DNA from: Bog-756 sp963703145
Lineage (GTDB): Bacteria > Actinomycetota > Acidimicrobiia > Acidimicrobiales > RAAP-2
DNA length: 64,000 nucleotides
Direction of reading: 5' to 3'
Assembly: GCA_963703145.1 (NCBI GenBank)
Contig: OY969793.1
Coordinates: 3,224,001 to 3,288,000, forward strand
Below, one piece after another: positions 54,691 through 63,706 of this stretch (position 1 is its first letter; every line of letters starts with the position of its first letter). A program made the translations under genes and the position numbers. A model generated the notes under the pieces. It saw nothing but the letters and a program-made list of their open reading frames with translations, was not told where the DNA came from and made no database searches.

Positions 54691-55734
54691 GTGAGCGGCG
54701 GTCCGTCCGCAGAGCAGCTGGTCCTGGCCGTCGACGGTGGGGCCTCGAAGACCGACGTGTGGGTCGTGGCCACGGACGGCTCGGTGCGGGGGACGGCCCG
54801 CGGCGGCGGATCGAATCACCAATTCTTCGGCCTCGACGGGGCCATGGACGTGCTGGGGGCCACCGTCGTGGAGGCGCTCGGCAATGCCGGCATCGCCGAC
54901 CCGGCCGGCACGGCACCGGCCCTCGGCGTCTACTGCATGGCCGGCGTGGATCTGGAGGTTGACGAAGAGCGCCTCGCCGAGGCGATCGGCTCACGGGGCT
55001 GGAGTACCACCAACCTCGTCCGAAACGACTCGCTCGCTGTGCTTCGGGCCGGGGTGGAATCCGGGTGGGGGGTCGGCGTGGTGTGCGGCTCGGGCCTCAA
55101 CTGCATCGGGCTCGGTCCGGACGGCGCGGTCGTGCGCTTCCCGTCGCTGGGCGAGCTGTCCGGTGACTTCGCCGCCGGTGGCTCGTGGCTCGGAGTGCGG
55201 GCACTGGGTCTGGCCCTGCGGTCTCGCGATGGGCGTGGTGGCCCCACGTCGCTCACCCGATTGGTGCCCGCCCACTTCGGGCTGGCCGACCCCGAGTCGC
55301 TGCTGGCGGCGGTGTACACAGGGCAGGTCGGCTACGGGAGGCTCTTCGAGTTGGCCCAGGTGTGCCTCGAGGCGGCCGACGGTGGGGATGCCGTGGCTAG
55401 CGACGCAGCAGGGTTCCTGGCCGACGAGGCGGTCGCCATGGTGCGGGGTGCCGTCCAGCGACTCGGGGTGGCCGACCGGGACGTCGAAGTGGTCCTGGGC
55501 GGCGGACTGTTTGCCAGCACATACACCGGGTTCACGGCACGGATCGAGGCCGGGGTGCGGGAGGGGGCTCCCGCAGCGGTGTTCCGACGACTACAGGCAC
55601 CGCCCGTGCTCGGGGCGGCCCTGCTGGGACTTGATGCTGTCGGGGCGTCACCTGGTGCCCTGCATCGGCTCCGTTCGTCGGCCGAGGGCTCAGCGAGGGG
55701 AGCGGAGGAGTCGTTCGGCGCCGGGATCGAATGA
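54691..55734 (+). CDS. BadF/BadG-type sugar kinase (N-acetylglucosamine-kinase-like)
   Basis: 347 residues of the ASKHA fold. LVLAVDGGASKTDVWVVATD is the phosphate-1 motif, GVVCGSGLNCIGLGPDG the phosphate-2 motif, and VVLGGGLFAS the adenosine motif; ELSGDFAAGGSWLGVRALGL is typical of GlcNAc/glucosamine kinases. GTG 54691 is preferred because GGAG lies six bases upstream; GTG 54670 is possible but would leave 22 bp to the divergent GH4 gene. The pairing with GH4 suggests use of a phosphorylated or amino-sugar glycoside. The 3' end overlaps the convergent deacetylase gene by 45 bp. Confidence 0.87.
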   Translation: MSGGPSAEQLVLAVDGGASKTDVWVVATDGSVRGTARGGGSNHQFFGLDGAMDVLGATVVEALGNAGIADPAGTAPALGVYCMAGVDLEVDEERLAEAIGSRGWSTTNLVRNDSLAVLRAGVESGWGVGVVCGSGLNCIGLGPDGAVVRFPSLGELSGDFAAGGSWLGVRALGLALRSRDGRGGPTSLTRLVPAHFGLADPESLLAAVYTGQVGYGRLFELAQVCLEAADGGDAVASDAAGFLADEAVAMVRGAVQRLGVADRDVEVVLGGGLFASTYTGFTARIEAGVREGAPAAVFRRLQAPPVLGAALLGLDAVGASPGALHRLRSSAEGSARGAEESFGAGIE

Positions 55735-56403
55735 CTCGGCCAGACGGTCACCGAAGGACGCGTGCAACAACGGGAGTTGGGACCGATAGCACTCGACGGC
55801 GCGTCGCTTGCGAATCGCCCGTGTGGGGGTCGCCTCGGCCGTGACGACGACGTCTGCCCCGTGTGGGTACAGCCGATCCTGTAACTCCTGGGCCGCCTCG
55901 CCGAAGGCGATGCCATAGGGGAGGTCCAGATAGCCGAGGGCGTCGATGCTGTCGTGGCGGGACAAGACCTCGAGTGCCGCCCGCCGGGTGACCCGGTGAT
56001 CGGGGTGCAAGAGCCCAAGGGGGAACAGGCAGGTGGTGGGCGTGAGCTCGTCGAACAGCTGGCTGATCGACCGGACCAGGGCCGGCCCGAAGGGGCCCTC
56101 GACGCCCGGATCCTGGTGCGGCCGCCCTGCCACGGACTTGTAGGCGCCGTCGAGAAAACCCAATCCGACCTGATGGGCACCGAGGATGGTCAGCGCCTCA
56201 CGGTCCTCGACCAGTCGGACGGCGGCGGCGGAGTCGGCGCCACCGAAGCCCGCCAAGGCGTCCCACTCGGGGTCGGCCGGCACGCCCGCCCCTGGGCTGC
56301 CCGAGCAGACGGTGGCCACGTAGGCGCCGGGATTCGCCTCCAGCCAGCCGCCGCAACTGAGGACGGCGTCGTCGAAGTGCGGGGACAGGACGACGACGGT
56401 CAC
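55690..56403 (-). CDS. PIG-L / LmbE-family deacetylase
   Basis: 237 residues. VVVLSPHFDDAVLSCGGWLE holds the zinc motif (His9, Asp11/Asp12), and LLHPDHRVTRRAAL supplies the third ligand. Family enzymes remove N-acetyl groups from GlcNAc-type sugars, including mycothiol precursors and bacillithiol. Substrate not determined. Its neighbours (sugar kinase, GH4, aldo/keto reductase) support amino-sugar metabolism. It is 13 bp downstream of the aldo/keto reductase gene on the same strand, probably an operon. Confidence 0.88.
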   Translation of the reverse strand: MTVVVLSPHFDDAVLSCGGWLEANPGAYVATVCSGSPGAGVPADPEWDALAGFGGADSAAAVRLVEDREALTILGAHQVGLGFLDGAYKSVAGRPHQDPGVEGPFGPALVRSISQLFDELTPTTCLFPLGLLHPDHRVTRRAALEVLSRHDSIDALGYLDLPYGIAFGEAAQELQDRLYPHGADVVVTAEATPTRAIRKRRAVECYRSQLPLLHASFGDRLAESFDPGAERLLRSPR

Positions 56404-56416
56404 GGCCAGGACCGCC

Positions 56417-57265
56417 CTAGTGTCCGAGCGCCTCGAGGCTCTCGTCGTCCAGCTCGAGGTGGCCGGCGGCGAGGTTCTCGGCGAGGTGGTCGAGAGACGA
56501 GGTGCCCGGGATCAGCAGGACGTTCGGTGCCAGCTGCAGCAGCCAGGCCAGGGCCACCTGGGCCGGTCGGGCCCCGAGCCGCTGTGCCGCCCGGGTGATC
56601 GCGGGCGCGGTGAGCACCGGGTTGTCGGCGTTGAAGGCCGATCCAAGGGGAAAGAACGGCACGTAGGGCACCCCGTCGTCTCGGCAGGCGTCGAAGACGT
56701 CACGCCCCGATTGATCGGCCCAGCTGAAGGCGTTCTGCACACAGGCCATCTCGGTTTGGGTGCGTGCTGTCCGGTACTGGTCCAGGTCGACGTTGCTGAG
56801 ACCGATGCTGCCGATGAGGCCATCGTTGCGCAGCGTGATCATCATGGCCAGCTGGTCGTCCAACGGGACCTCGCCGCCCGGGTGACGGCGCAGGTTGACG
56901 ACGGGGATGCGGTCCAGACCCAGTGAGGCCAGGTTGGACTCGACGCCGGCCCGGAGTTCCTCGGGTCGCTGGGCGGGTAACCACTGGCCCGTCTCGTCGC
57001 GTCTCGCCCCCACCTTGGACACGAGGACCAGGTCATCGGGGTAGGGGTGCAGGGCCTCGCGAATCAAGGCGTTGGCCACGTCGGGACCGTAGAACTGGGC
57101 CGTGTCGATGTGGTTCACACCGGCGTCCACGGCCCGACGGAGCACGGCCAGCGCCTGGTCGCGATCGGCCGGCGGGCCGAAGACGCCAGGTCCGGGCAGC
57201 TGCATGGCACCGAAGCCGACGCGTCGGACGGGCCGGTCGTCGAGCAGGACTGGAGTAGCAGGCAT
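56417..57265 (-). CDS. aldo/keto reductase
   Basis: 282 residues, TIM-barrel NADPH oxidoreductase. Catalytic tetrad candidates: Asp and Tyr in NHIDTAQFYGPDVAN, Lys in LVSKVGARRD, and His in NLRRHPGGEV. IGSIGLSNVDLDQYRTA and VLLIPGTSSLDHLAENLA (cofactor phosphate binding) are family-typical. ATG 57265 is used because the domain starts there (RRVGFGAMQLPG soon after). It heads a two-gene unit with the PIG-L gene. Confidence 0.92.
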   Translation of the reverse strand: MPATPVLLDDRPVRRVGFGAMQLPGPGVFGPPADRDQALAVLRRAVDAGVNHIDTAQFYGPDVANALIREALHPYPDDLVLVSKVGARRDETGQWLPAQRPEELRAGVESNLASLGLDRIPVVNLRRHPGGEVPLDDQLAMMITLRNDGLIGSIGLSNVDLDQYRTARTQTEMACVQNAFSWADQSGRDVFDACRDDGVPYVPFFPLGSAFNADNPVLTAPAITRAAQRLGARPAQVALAWLLQLAPNVLLIPGTSSLDHLAENLAAGHLELDDESLEALGH

Positions 57266-57378
57266 CCCCCTCGGGTATAGCCGCTCCTGCCGGGTGCCAT
57301 GTCCCCGTAGGACCGACCGAGTTCTCCAGATCAGGCGCTGATTGACACCACCGCTCATAATTCCATCACACGTCATGT

Positions 57379-57398
57379 GTAAGAGTCTGTGGTCTTAC
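57379..57398 (+). promoter_or_regulatory. inverted repeat upstream of the 57427 gene
   Basis: GTAAGA (57379-57384) and TCTTAC (57393-57398) are separated by eight bases, 28 bp before ATG 57427. TTGACA occurs at 57342-57347. This 161-bp gap between divergent genes is locally AT-richer, consistent with a promoter/operator. Confidence 0.4.
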
Positions 57399-57426
57399 GT
57401 AGGTGCCGAAGAGGGGGACGATTCGG

Positions 57427-57789
57427 ATGATCGACGGGTCGAGTGGGGGGATGGGACCACCGGTGCGCAGGTTGATGCAGGCCGCGTCCAGCGTCTCGCA
57501 GTTGGGGGCCTCGGGGACCGGCCCCGAGGCGGGCGCGGGCATGGACGAACTGCGCGCCGCCGCGTTCGGGCTGCAGCGGTGGTCCGCGGACCATCCGGGG
57601 CCCGACGCCGCCATGACCGACCGAGTGATGGTGCTGGCCGCCCGATGCGCCTTTGTGGCTCTCACGGCCGACGATGCCGGCGGGGGTCCGCCGGGTTCGG
57701 TGGCCAAGCAACTCGGCCCCGTCGTCGACGAACTCGCAGCCCTCGTCTCGGGACCACTGCTCGACAGCCATGGGTCGGACATCGCTTGA
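57427..57789 (+). CDS. small soluble protein of unknown function, coupled to a membrane protein
   Basis: 120 residues from ATG 57427, with AGAGGGGGA eight bases upstream. A Gly/Ser/Pro-rich N-terminus precedes helical segments ELRAAAFGLQRWSADHPG, MTDRVMVLAARCAFVALTAD and VAKQLGPVVDELAALVSGPL. No family recognised. Its TGA overlaps the TTG start of the membrane protein by four bases (57786-57789), so the two are probably translated together. Confidence 0.5.
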   Translation: MIDGSSGGMGPPVRRLMQAASSVSQLGASGTGPEAGAGMDELRAAAFGLQRWSADHPGPDAAMTDRVMVLAARCAFVALTADDAGGGPPGSVAKQLGPVVDELAALVSGPLLDSHGSDIA

Positions 57790-59759
57790 CGGATCTGGTC
57801 GTCGATCGTCCTTTGGCCGAGGAGCCACCGGTGGTGGACGGTGGCTCGGTTGCGAGTCGGGTGCCCCGGTGGCTCCAGCGCACCGGCGTGCACCTCGGAG
57901 TCATCGCGCTCTTCACGCTGCCGGCGGTGTTCCTGTGGTGGAACGCCTGGAGTGGGGGTCCGGCCTCGACGATCCGCTGTGGCTGCTTCGACCCGGGTCA
58001 ACAGGCGTGGTTCGTGGCCTGGCCGGCCTACGCGTTGGCTCACGGGTTGGACCCGTTGTCGACAACGTGGCTGTGGATGCCCCATGGGGTCAACCTGCTC
58101 AACAACGCCAGTGCCCCCTTGGCGGGCCTGGCCCTTGCCCCGGTCACCTGGCTGTTCGGCCCGTTCGTGGCCACGACCGTGGGGCTCACCCTGGCGCCCG
58201 GGCTGAGCGCCTGGGGCTGCTGGATCGCCTGCCGTCGCTTCGTAGCCTGGCCTGTGGCCTGGTGGGTCGGTGGGTTCCTGTTCGGGTACAGCCCGTTCAT
58301 CGTCGACAGCGTGGGCCAGGGGCACCTCGACACAGCTCTATTGGTCCTTCCGCCGCTCATGCTCGTCGTCCTCCACGAGATGCTGGTGCGCCAGCAGCGG
58401 TCGGTGTGGTGGTGCGGGCTCAGCTTGGGGGTGTTGGTGTTCGCCCAGTACTTGATCTCGGCGGAGGTCCTCACCATGGTGGTGCCGGTGGCGGCGGTCG
58501 GAATTGCCGCCGCGGCCGCTCTGTCGCCCCGCCGGGCGGTGGCGGCGTTCCCCTTCGCCATCCGGGCGGCCGGGGTGGCCGTACTGGTCGCTGTGGTCCT
58601 GTTGATCGGACCTGCCCTGTACATGTTGACCGGACCCCAGCACATCCATGGCTCGGTCTGGTCGGGGCTACACGATTTCTTGGTGGCGGCCCTCTGGGAG
58701 GTGTGGAGCAAGGGACCTACAAGTAGCGTCCTGTGGCCCGGGGCGTTGCAGGGTCCCCAGGTCCAGTTCCTCGGCTATGGGATCCTCATCGTCGGAGCTG
58801 CCTGCTTGGCCCTGGCCTGGCGGCGGCGTTCCATGTGGGTGATGGCCGTGACGGCTCTGGCGGCGACGGTCTTCTCGTGGGGCGGGATCCTGTGGCTGAG
58901 CCCGAACCACTTCGTGATCAGCGGCTGGCTGCCCTGGAAGTGGGTCACCGACCGGCCCGTGTTCGACGACATCAGCGCCATCCACTTCTCGGTGCTGGCC
59001 GACCTGGCCGTGGCCATCGTCATCGCCATCGGGCTGGATGCGCTGCACCTGGCCCGTCCGTGGCGACGGCTGCCCACCGCGGCCCGTGCCGGGGCCATTG
59101 GGGGTGCGGCGCTATTGATGCTGGTCCCGGTGTGGCAGACCTACGGTGCACCATTGTCGGTGACCGGCATCGATTTGCCTCCCTGGTACGCCACGGTCGG
59201 AACCCGGGTCCCGGAGGGATCGGTGGTCACCAGCTATCCGTGGCCGGCATCAGCCGCAGCCTCGTCCGCACCGATGGTGTGGCAGGCGGCAGACGGGATG
59301 CGCTTCCGGCTCAGTGGCGGCTACGTGAAAGTGCCGGGGCCGACCACCGGGGTGATCGGGACCGGTCGGCCGGGCTCGGCGGTCCGCACTCTGGTGGACC
59401 TGACCGTGAACGTACCCGGTCAGCCCTTTCCGCTGTCGGCCCGACAGCTCGTCCATCTCCGGTCGGCGCTGGCCACCTGGAAGACTGCCTACATCGTGGT
59501 CTCCGACCGCGGCAATGTCCCCACCGAGGCGGCCGCCGTGTTCACCGCGGCAACGGGCCGGTTGCCGACCGTGGCCCACCGGGCCTGGGTGTGGAATCTG
59601 CGGGCCCGCCCCCTGCAGGCCCCCTATGACGCCGCCACTGCATCACGCCGCTTCACGACCTGCCGGGCCGCGGCCGCCAATCTCGGTGAGGTGACCCCCG
59701 ACCAACCCCTGTCCCAGTTGCTCAACCGGTGTGTGCTGTCGGGCAGCGTTCACGCGTAG
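57786..59759 (+). CDS. polytopic membrane protein, glycosyltransferase-like
   Basis: 657 residues from TTG 57786. About eleven hydrophobic helices follow an N-terminal loop CGCFDPGQQAWFVAWPAYAL, which contains the DxxQ/aromatic pattern seen in membrane glycosyltransferases of the GT-C or YfhO-like type. Examples are GVHLGVIALFTLPAVFLWWN, VAWWVGGFLFGYSPFIVDSV and TALLVLPPLMLVVLHEML. The last 200 residues are extracytoplasmic (TVGTRVPEGSVVTSYPWPAS). Two Cys flank the tail (TTCRAAAANL, LNRCVLSG). Family assignment is tentative; it probably builds an envelope glycan. Confidence 0.68.
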   Translation: MTDLVVDRPLAEEPPVVDGGSVASRVPRWLQRTGVHLGVIALFTLPAVFLWWNAWSGGPASTIRCGCFDPGQQAWFVAWPAYALAHGLDPLSTTWLWMPHGVNLLNNASAPLAGLALAPVTWLFGPFVATTVGLTLAPGLSAWGCWIACRRFVAWPVAWWVGGFLFGYSPFIVDSVGQGHLDTALLVLPPLMLVVLHEMLVRQQRSVWWCGLSLGVLVFAQYLISAEVLTMVVPVAAVGIAAAAALSPRRAVAAFPFAIRAAGVAVLVAVVLLIGPALYMLTGPQHIHGSVWSGLHDFLVAALWEVWSKGPTSSVLWPGALQGPQVQFLGYGILIVGAACLALAWRRRSMWVMAVTALAATVFSWGGILWLSPNHFVISGWLPWKWVTDRPVFDDISAIHFSVLADLAVAIVIAIGLDALHLARPWRRLPTAARAGAIGGAALLMLVPVWQTYGAPLSVTGIDLPPWYATVGTRVPEGSVVTSYPWPASAAASSAPMVWQAADGMRFRLSGGYVKVPGPTTGVIGTGRPGSAVRTLVDLTVNVPGQPFPLSARQLVHLRSALATWKTAYIVVSDRGNVPTEAAAVFTAATGRLPTVAHRAWVWNLRARPLQAPYDAATASRRFTTCRAAAANLGEVTPDQPLSQLLNRCVLSGSVHA

Positions 59760-59964
59760 GCACGGCCCGGCCACCCAGCGCGGGCTCGTGGCCTTCGCGA
59801 TGGTGTTCGTCCCCGCCGGGATGGTCCGGTGCCGAGGATGAGTTGATGGGGAGGACGACCGAGACGTAGCGTGGCCGCTCATCGCATGTCGTCGGCGGAC
59901 CTCGAGTGCTGTCGAATGGTCCGGCCCCCGCCGAGAGCGCATCGAAGACACGAGAGGGGTCCTA

Positions 59965-62035
59965 GTGGGAACGCACACGGCGCGGCTGCGGTTGGTGGTC
60001 GGAGTGGGTCTAGGCGCGCTGGCCATGGCCGGGTCGCTCACGGGGCCGGCCGGCGCCACCGTCCACCGGAACGGAGTCCACCGGGTGGCGGCCCGTCCGG
60101 CCCCCATCCGCACGACGACGACTCCGAAGGCGGGCGGCGACCTGGTCCCCGTGCAACACGGGATCGACGCCTCGGCGCTACCCGGTGCCGTGGTCTTCGG
60201 CACGACACCGGCAGACACCCCAGAGTCGGTCTCGTTCATCCTGCGGGAGCGTGACCTCGCCCAGTTGAAGGCCAGCGTGCAGCGCGGCGTCCATCAGTTC
60301 CTGTCGGTGAGCCAGTTCGCCCAGACCTACGGTCAGAGCCCGACCACCATCTACGCGCTTGAGGTCTACCTGGCACAGTTCGGCATCCAGACCTCGTCGG
60401 CGGCCGACGGGCTCGATGTGTCCGCTGTCGGAACTGCCGGGCAGTTCGATCAGGCCTTGGGCGTGCAGCAAAAGGAGTACCACGTGCCAGGACGGGCCGG
60501 GCGGGCGGGTGCCCGCGGGGTGCAGGCCCAGACCGTCCACGGGACCAACCAGGCTCCCGAGCTCCCGTCCCGGATCGCCCGGGACATCCTCGCCGTCCTC
60601 GGCCTGACCAACTACAGCCCGTTCACCAGCCATGCCGTGCACGTCGACGCCGCGGTGACCAGATTCCAACCGGGGAGCCCCAACAGCTGCCTGAAGCTGA
60701 CCGGGCTCGCGGGCGACTGCAACCTGCCGGCCAACTTCGATGCCGACTACGGGCTCACCGCACTGGCGGAGGCCGGTGCCACCGGGGCCGGCCAGACCGT
60801 CGGGATCGTCACCCTGGCCGCGCTCGACCCCGGTGCGCCCCAGTACTTCTGGAAGCACCAGCTCAAGCTGCCGGCCACGGGGCGCACCGTGTCGGTCGAC
60901 AACATCGACGGCGGACCGGGCGCCCCGAGCGATGCCAGCGGGACCGGTGAGACTGATCTCGACGTGGAACAGGCCGGGGGTGTGGCCCCCGGGGCCAACG
61001 TGGTCGTCTACCAGGCCCCCAACACCGACAGCGGATTCGCCGACGCCTACTTCTCCGCCGCCAGCCAGAACGTGGCCAGCAGCATCTCGTCCAGCTGGGG
61101 TGAGTCCGAGACGTACCTGGCGGCCGGCGTGGCCTCTGGAGCTGAGACCCCGGCCTACGAGCAGGCCTTCGACGAGGCGTTCCTCGAGATGGCCGTCCAG
61201 GGCCAATCGGGGTTCGTGGCGGCCGGCGACTCCGGTGCCTACGACGCTTCGGGCGACATCGGAAGCACCAATCTCTCGGTCGATGTGTCCGCCGACAGTC
61301 CGTTCATCACCGCCGCTGGCGGGACGACGCTGCCATGGAGCGGCACGCTGAGCGGCCCGTCGGGGTCCGCGGTGGTCAGCGTCCCGACTCAGCGGGCCTG
61401 GGGTTGGGACTACCTGTGGCCAGCGGTGGCGGCCACGGCCGGAGAGACGTTGAGCGCGGCGGCCGAATCCTTCATCGGCGGGGGAGGCGGGGGCTTCGAG
61501 CGCGGCCGAGCCTGCACCCAGTTATCAGCGCGGCGTCAGCGGGACCACCCGGTTCCAGGCGGTCCAGTACCTCACGCCGACCACCTTCCAGGACGTGGGT
61601 GGCATCGTCGAGCCGACAGCGTGGTCCGTCAACGCCGCACCGAAGGTGAGCCACGGGAGCGGCTCGGGCCGGGCCGTTCCCGACCTGTCCGCCAACGCCG
61701 ATCCGTTCAGCGGCTACCTGCTCTACGAGCCCTCCTTTGTCCCGACCGGACAGGCTGCACTTCAAGGAGGGTGGGGCGGCACCAGCTTCGTGGCGCCCCA
61801 ACTCAACGGGTCGGCGGCGGTGATCGACTCCTACCTGGGGCACCGCGTGGGCTTGTGGAACCCGTCCATCTACGCTGCCGCAGCCTCAGCCCACTCGCCG
61901 TTCACCCCGCTGCAGCAGAGCGGTGCGGGCAACGACAACCTCTTCTACACGGGTACGGCGGGTTCGTTGTTCAACCCGGCGACCGGGTTGGGTACTCCCA
62001 ACCTGAGCCAGCTGGCCGCCGACTTCAGGGGCTGA
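59965..62035 (+). CDS. secreted sedolisin-family (S53) serine-carboxyl protease; single frameshift
   Basis: About 689 residues after correction. GTG 59965 (GAGAGGGG upstream) opens a signal peptide ending GPAGA. A pro-kumamolisin activation domain follows (SVSFILRERDLAQLKASVQR, FLSVSQFAQTYG). The catalytic domain has Glu329 and Asp333 (GTGETDLDVEQAGG), the oxyanion Asp422 (AAGDSGAYD), and the nucleophile Ser in GGTSFVAPQL (codon 61784-61786). A C-terminal calcium site lies around NPATGLGTPNLSQL. The frame is lost in the G-rich stretch 61483-61500; dropping one base gives the expected SAAEPAPSYQRGVSG. Acts on proteins outside the cell, probably at acid pH. Confidence 0.87.
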
Positions 62036-62092
62036 TCGGGCCCTGGCTCCCTCCGCCCGACCCTCCTGCGACGACGCCCGTAGGCTTGGCTG

Positions 62093-62650
62093 GTGACAGC
62101 GCACCGCACCGTTCGTCCGCGGCTGTCGAGTGTGGTCCCGATCGCCCTGCTCGTGGTCCTGATGCTGGTAGTGACCACCGGGGTGCGGGCCTACGCTGTA
62201 GAGGCGTTCATCGTGCCGTCGGGATCGATGGTGCCGACCCTCCAGGTCGGCGACCGCCTGGTCGTGGACAAGCTGTACTCCACTGTTCACCGGGGCGACG
62301 TCGTGGTGTTCCGCCGTGCGCCAGGGGACCACGACGCCCAGGTGCCTGTACTGGTCAAGCGGGTGATCGGCCTTCCGGGCGAGACCATCTCCCAGTCCGG
62401 TGCGACGATCTTCATCGACGGGCAACCCCTCGCCCAGCCGTGGCTGCCGGCCCAGGCGGGCGACTGCGCACAACGGTCGCGGCCGGTCGCCACCACCCGG
62501 ATCCCGGCCGGGCAGTACTTCGTGATGGGTGACTGCCGGGGTGACTCCTGGGACAGCCGATTCTGGGGCACCGTGCCGGCAGCCAACATCATCGGGAAGG
62601 TCAACGCAGTGGTCTGGCGAAACAACCACCCCTGGCTGCACTGGTTCTAG
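62093..62650 (+). CDS. lepB: signal peptidase I
   Basis: 185 residues from GTG 62093. One N-terminal membrane anchor (PIALLVVLMLVVTTGVRAYA), then catalytic Ser45 in VPSGSMVPTL and Lys89 in VPVLVKRVIGLPGE. The GDN-like box reads GDCRGDSWDSRFWG with Cys148 in place of Asn. Cys125 and Cys148 could form an extracytoplasmic disulfide. It removes signal peptides from exported proteins, of which this window encodes many. It starts 57 bp after the sedolisin gene. Confidence 0.93.
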   Translation: MTAHRTVRPRLSSVVPIALLVVLMLVVTTGVRAYAVEAFIVPSGSMVPTLQVGDRLVVDKLYSTVHRGDVVVFRRAPGDHDAQVPVLVKRVIGLPGETISQSGATIFIDGQPLAQPWLPAQAGDCAQRSRPVATTRIPAGQYFVMGDCRGDSWDSRFWGTVPAANIIGKVNAVVWRNNHPWLHWF

Positions 62651-62748
62651 ACTCGCCGGCGACTGCAGTCTCGGTATCCGCCGCGCCCGGCGAGTACCGT
62701 CGAGGGCTGACCCTGAGCCGTCGTCCGCGACGCTCGACCGGAGGTGCC

Positions 62749-63676
62749 ATGCCACTCGACCCGCAGGCCCGGGCGCTGCTCGACCAGATCGAGGCGCTGG
62801 GCACGCCGCGCCTCTCCGAACAGAGCGTGGACGAGGCCCGAGCCGGCTTTGCGTTGCTGGCCGAGATCGCCGGGCCGCCCGAGGTGCCGGTGCCCACCGA
62901 GGACCGGATGGTGGAGGGACCCGCTGGCGACATCCCGGTCCGGATCTACCGGCCCCCGAGTGACCGACCGCTACCGGTGGTCGTGTACTTCCACGGCGGC
63001 GGCTGGGTGATTGGGGACATCGCCTCCCACGACACGGTGTGCCACCGGTTGGCCGCGGGCGTACCGGCGGTGGTGGTCAACGTCGACTACCGCTTGGCAC
63101 CCGAGCACACCTTTCCGGCGGCCGTCGAGGACTGTGAGGCCGCCACCCGTTGGGCCTCGGTGCACGCCGCCGAGCTCGGCGGCGACCCCGACCGCCTGGC
63201 CGTTGCCGGCGACAGTGCGGGTGGGAACCTGGCCGCGGTGACGGCCCGGCGGGCTCGGGACGACGAGAGGGCCGCCCATCGCCTTCCAGCTGCTCATCTA
63301 TCCGGGGACGGATATGACTCGGTCGCTGCCGTCCCACACCGAGAACGGCTCGGGGTACCTCCTCGACAGCGACACCATGACCTGGTTCCTAGGGAACTAC
63401 CTGGACGGTGCCGACCCGCGTCAGGCCGATGCCTCACCGCTCTTCGCCGACGACCTGTCCGGACTCCCACCGGCATTGGTGGTGACCGCCGAGTTCGATC
63501 CGCTGCGGGACGAGGGGGAGGCGTACGCCGACCGTCTGCGCCAAGCCGGCGTGGCGGCCACGACGTCGCGCTACGACGGCATGATCCACGGCTTCTACGG
63601 ACTCGACAGCCTCTTCGACGCCGCCAAGCGAGCCACCGGCGAGACGGTTGCGGCCCTGCAGTCGGCCCTGGACTAG
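62749..63676 (+). CDS. HSL-family alpha/beta hydrolase (GDXG esterase); single frameshift
   Basis: About 308 residues. The HGGGW oxyanion motif is in VYFHGGGWVIGDI, the nucleophile Ser156 in VAGDSAGGNLAAV, then Asp in VTAEFDPLRDEG and His in GMIHGFYG. These form the hormone-sensitive-lipase arrangement. The frame is lost near 63266-63272: GACGACGAGAGGGCC needs one base less to read DDEGPPIAFQLLIYPGTD and continue to the end. ATG 62749 follows GGAGGTGCC. Hydrolyses short acyl esters; the substrate is unknown. Confidence 0.87.
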
Positions 63677-63706
63677 ACCGCGGACTGGGCCCGCTGGCTC
63701 GGGCGG

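Noticed and set aside
59965..62532. 855-codon plus-strand reading frame running from the sedolisin into the signal peptidase gene
   Set aside because: Beyond about 61500 the frame is wrong; the protease C-terminus and signal peptidase are in other frames with clear motifs.
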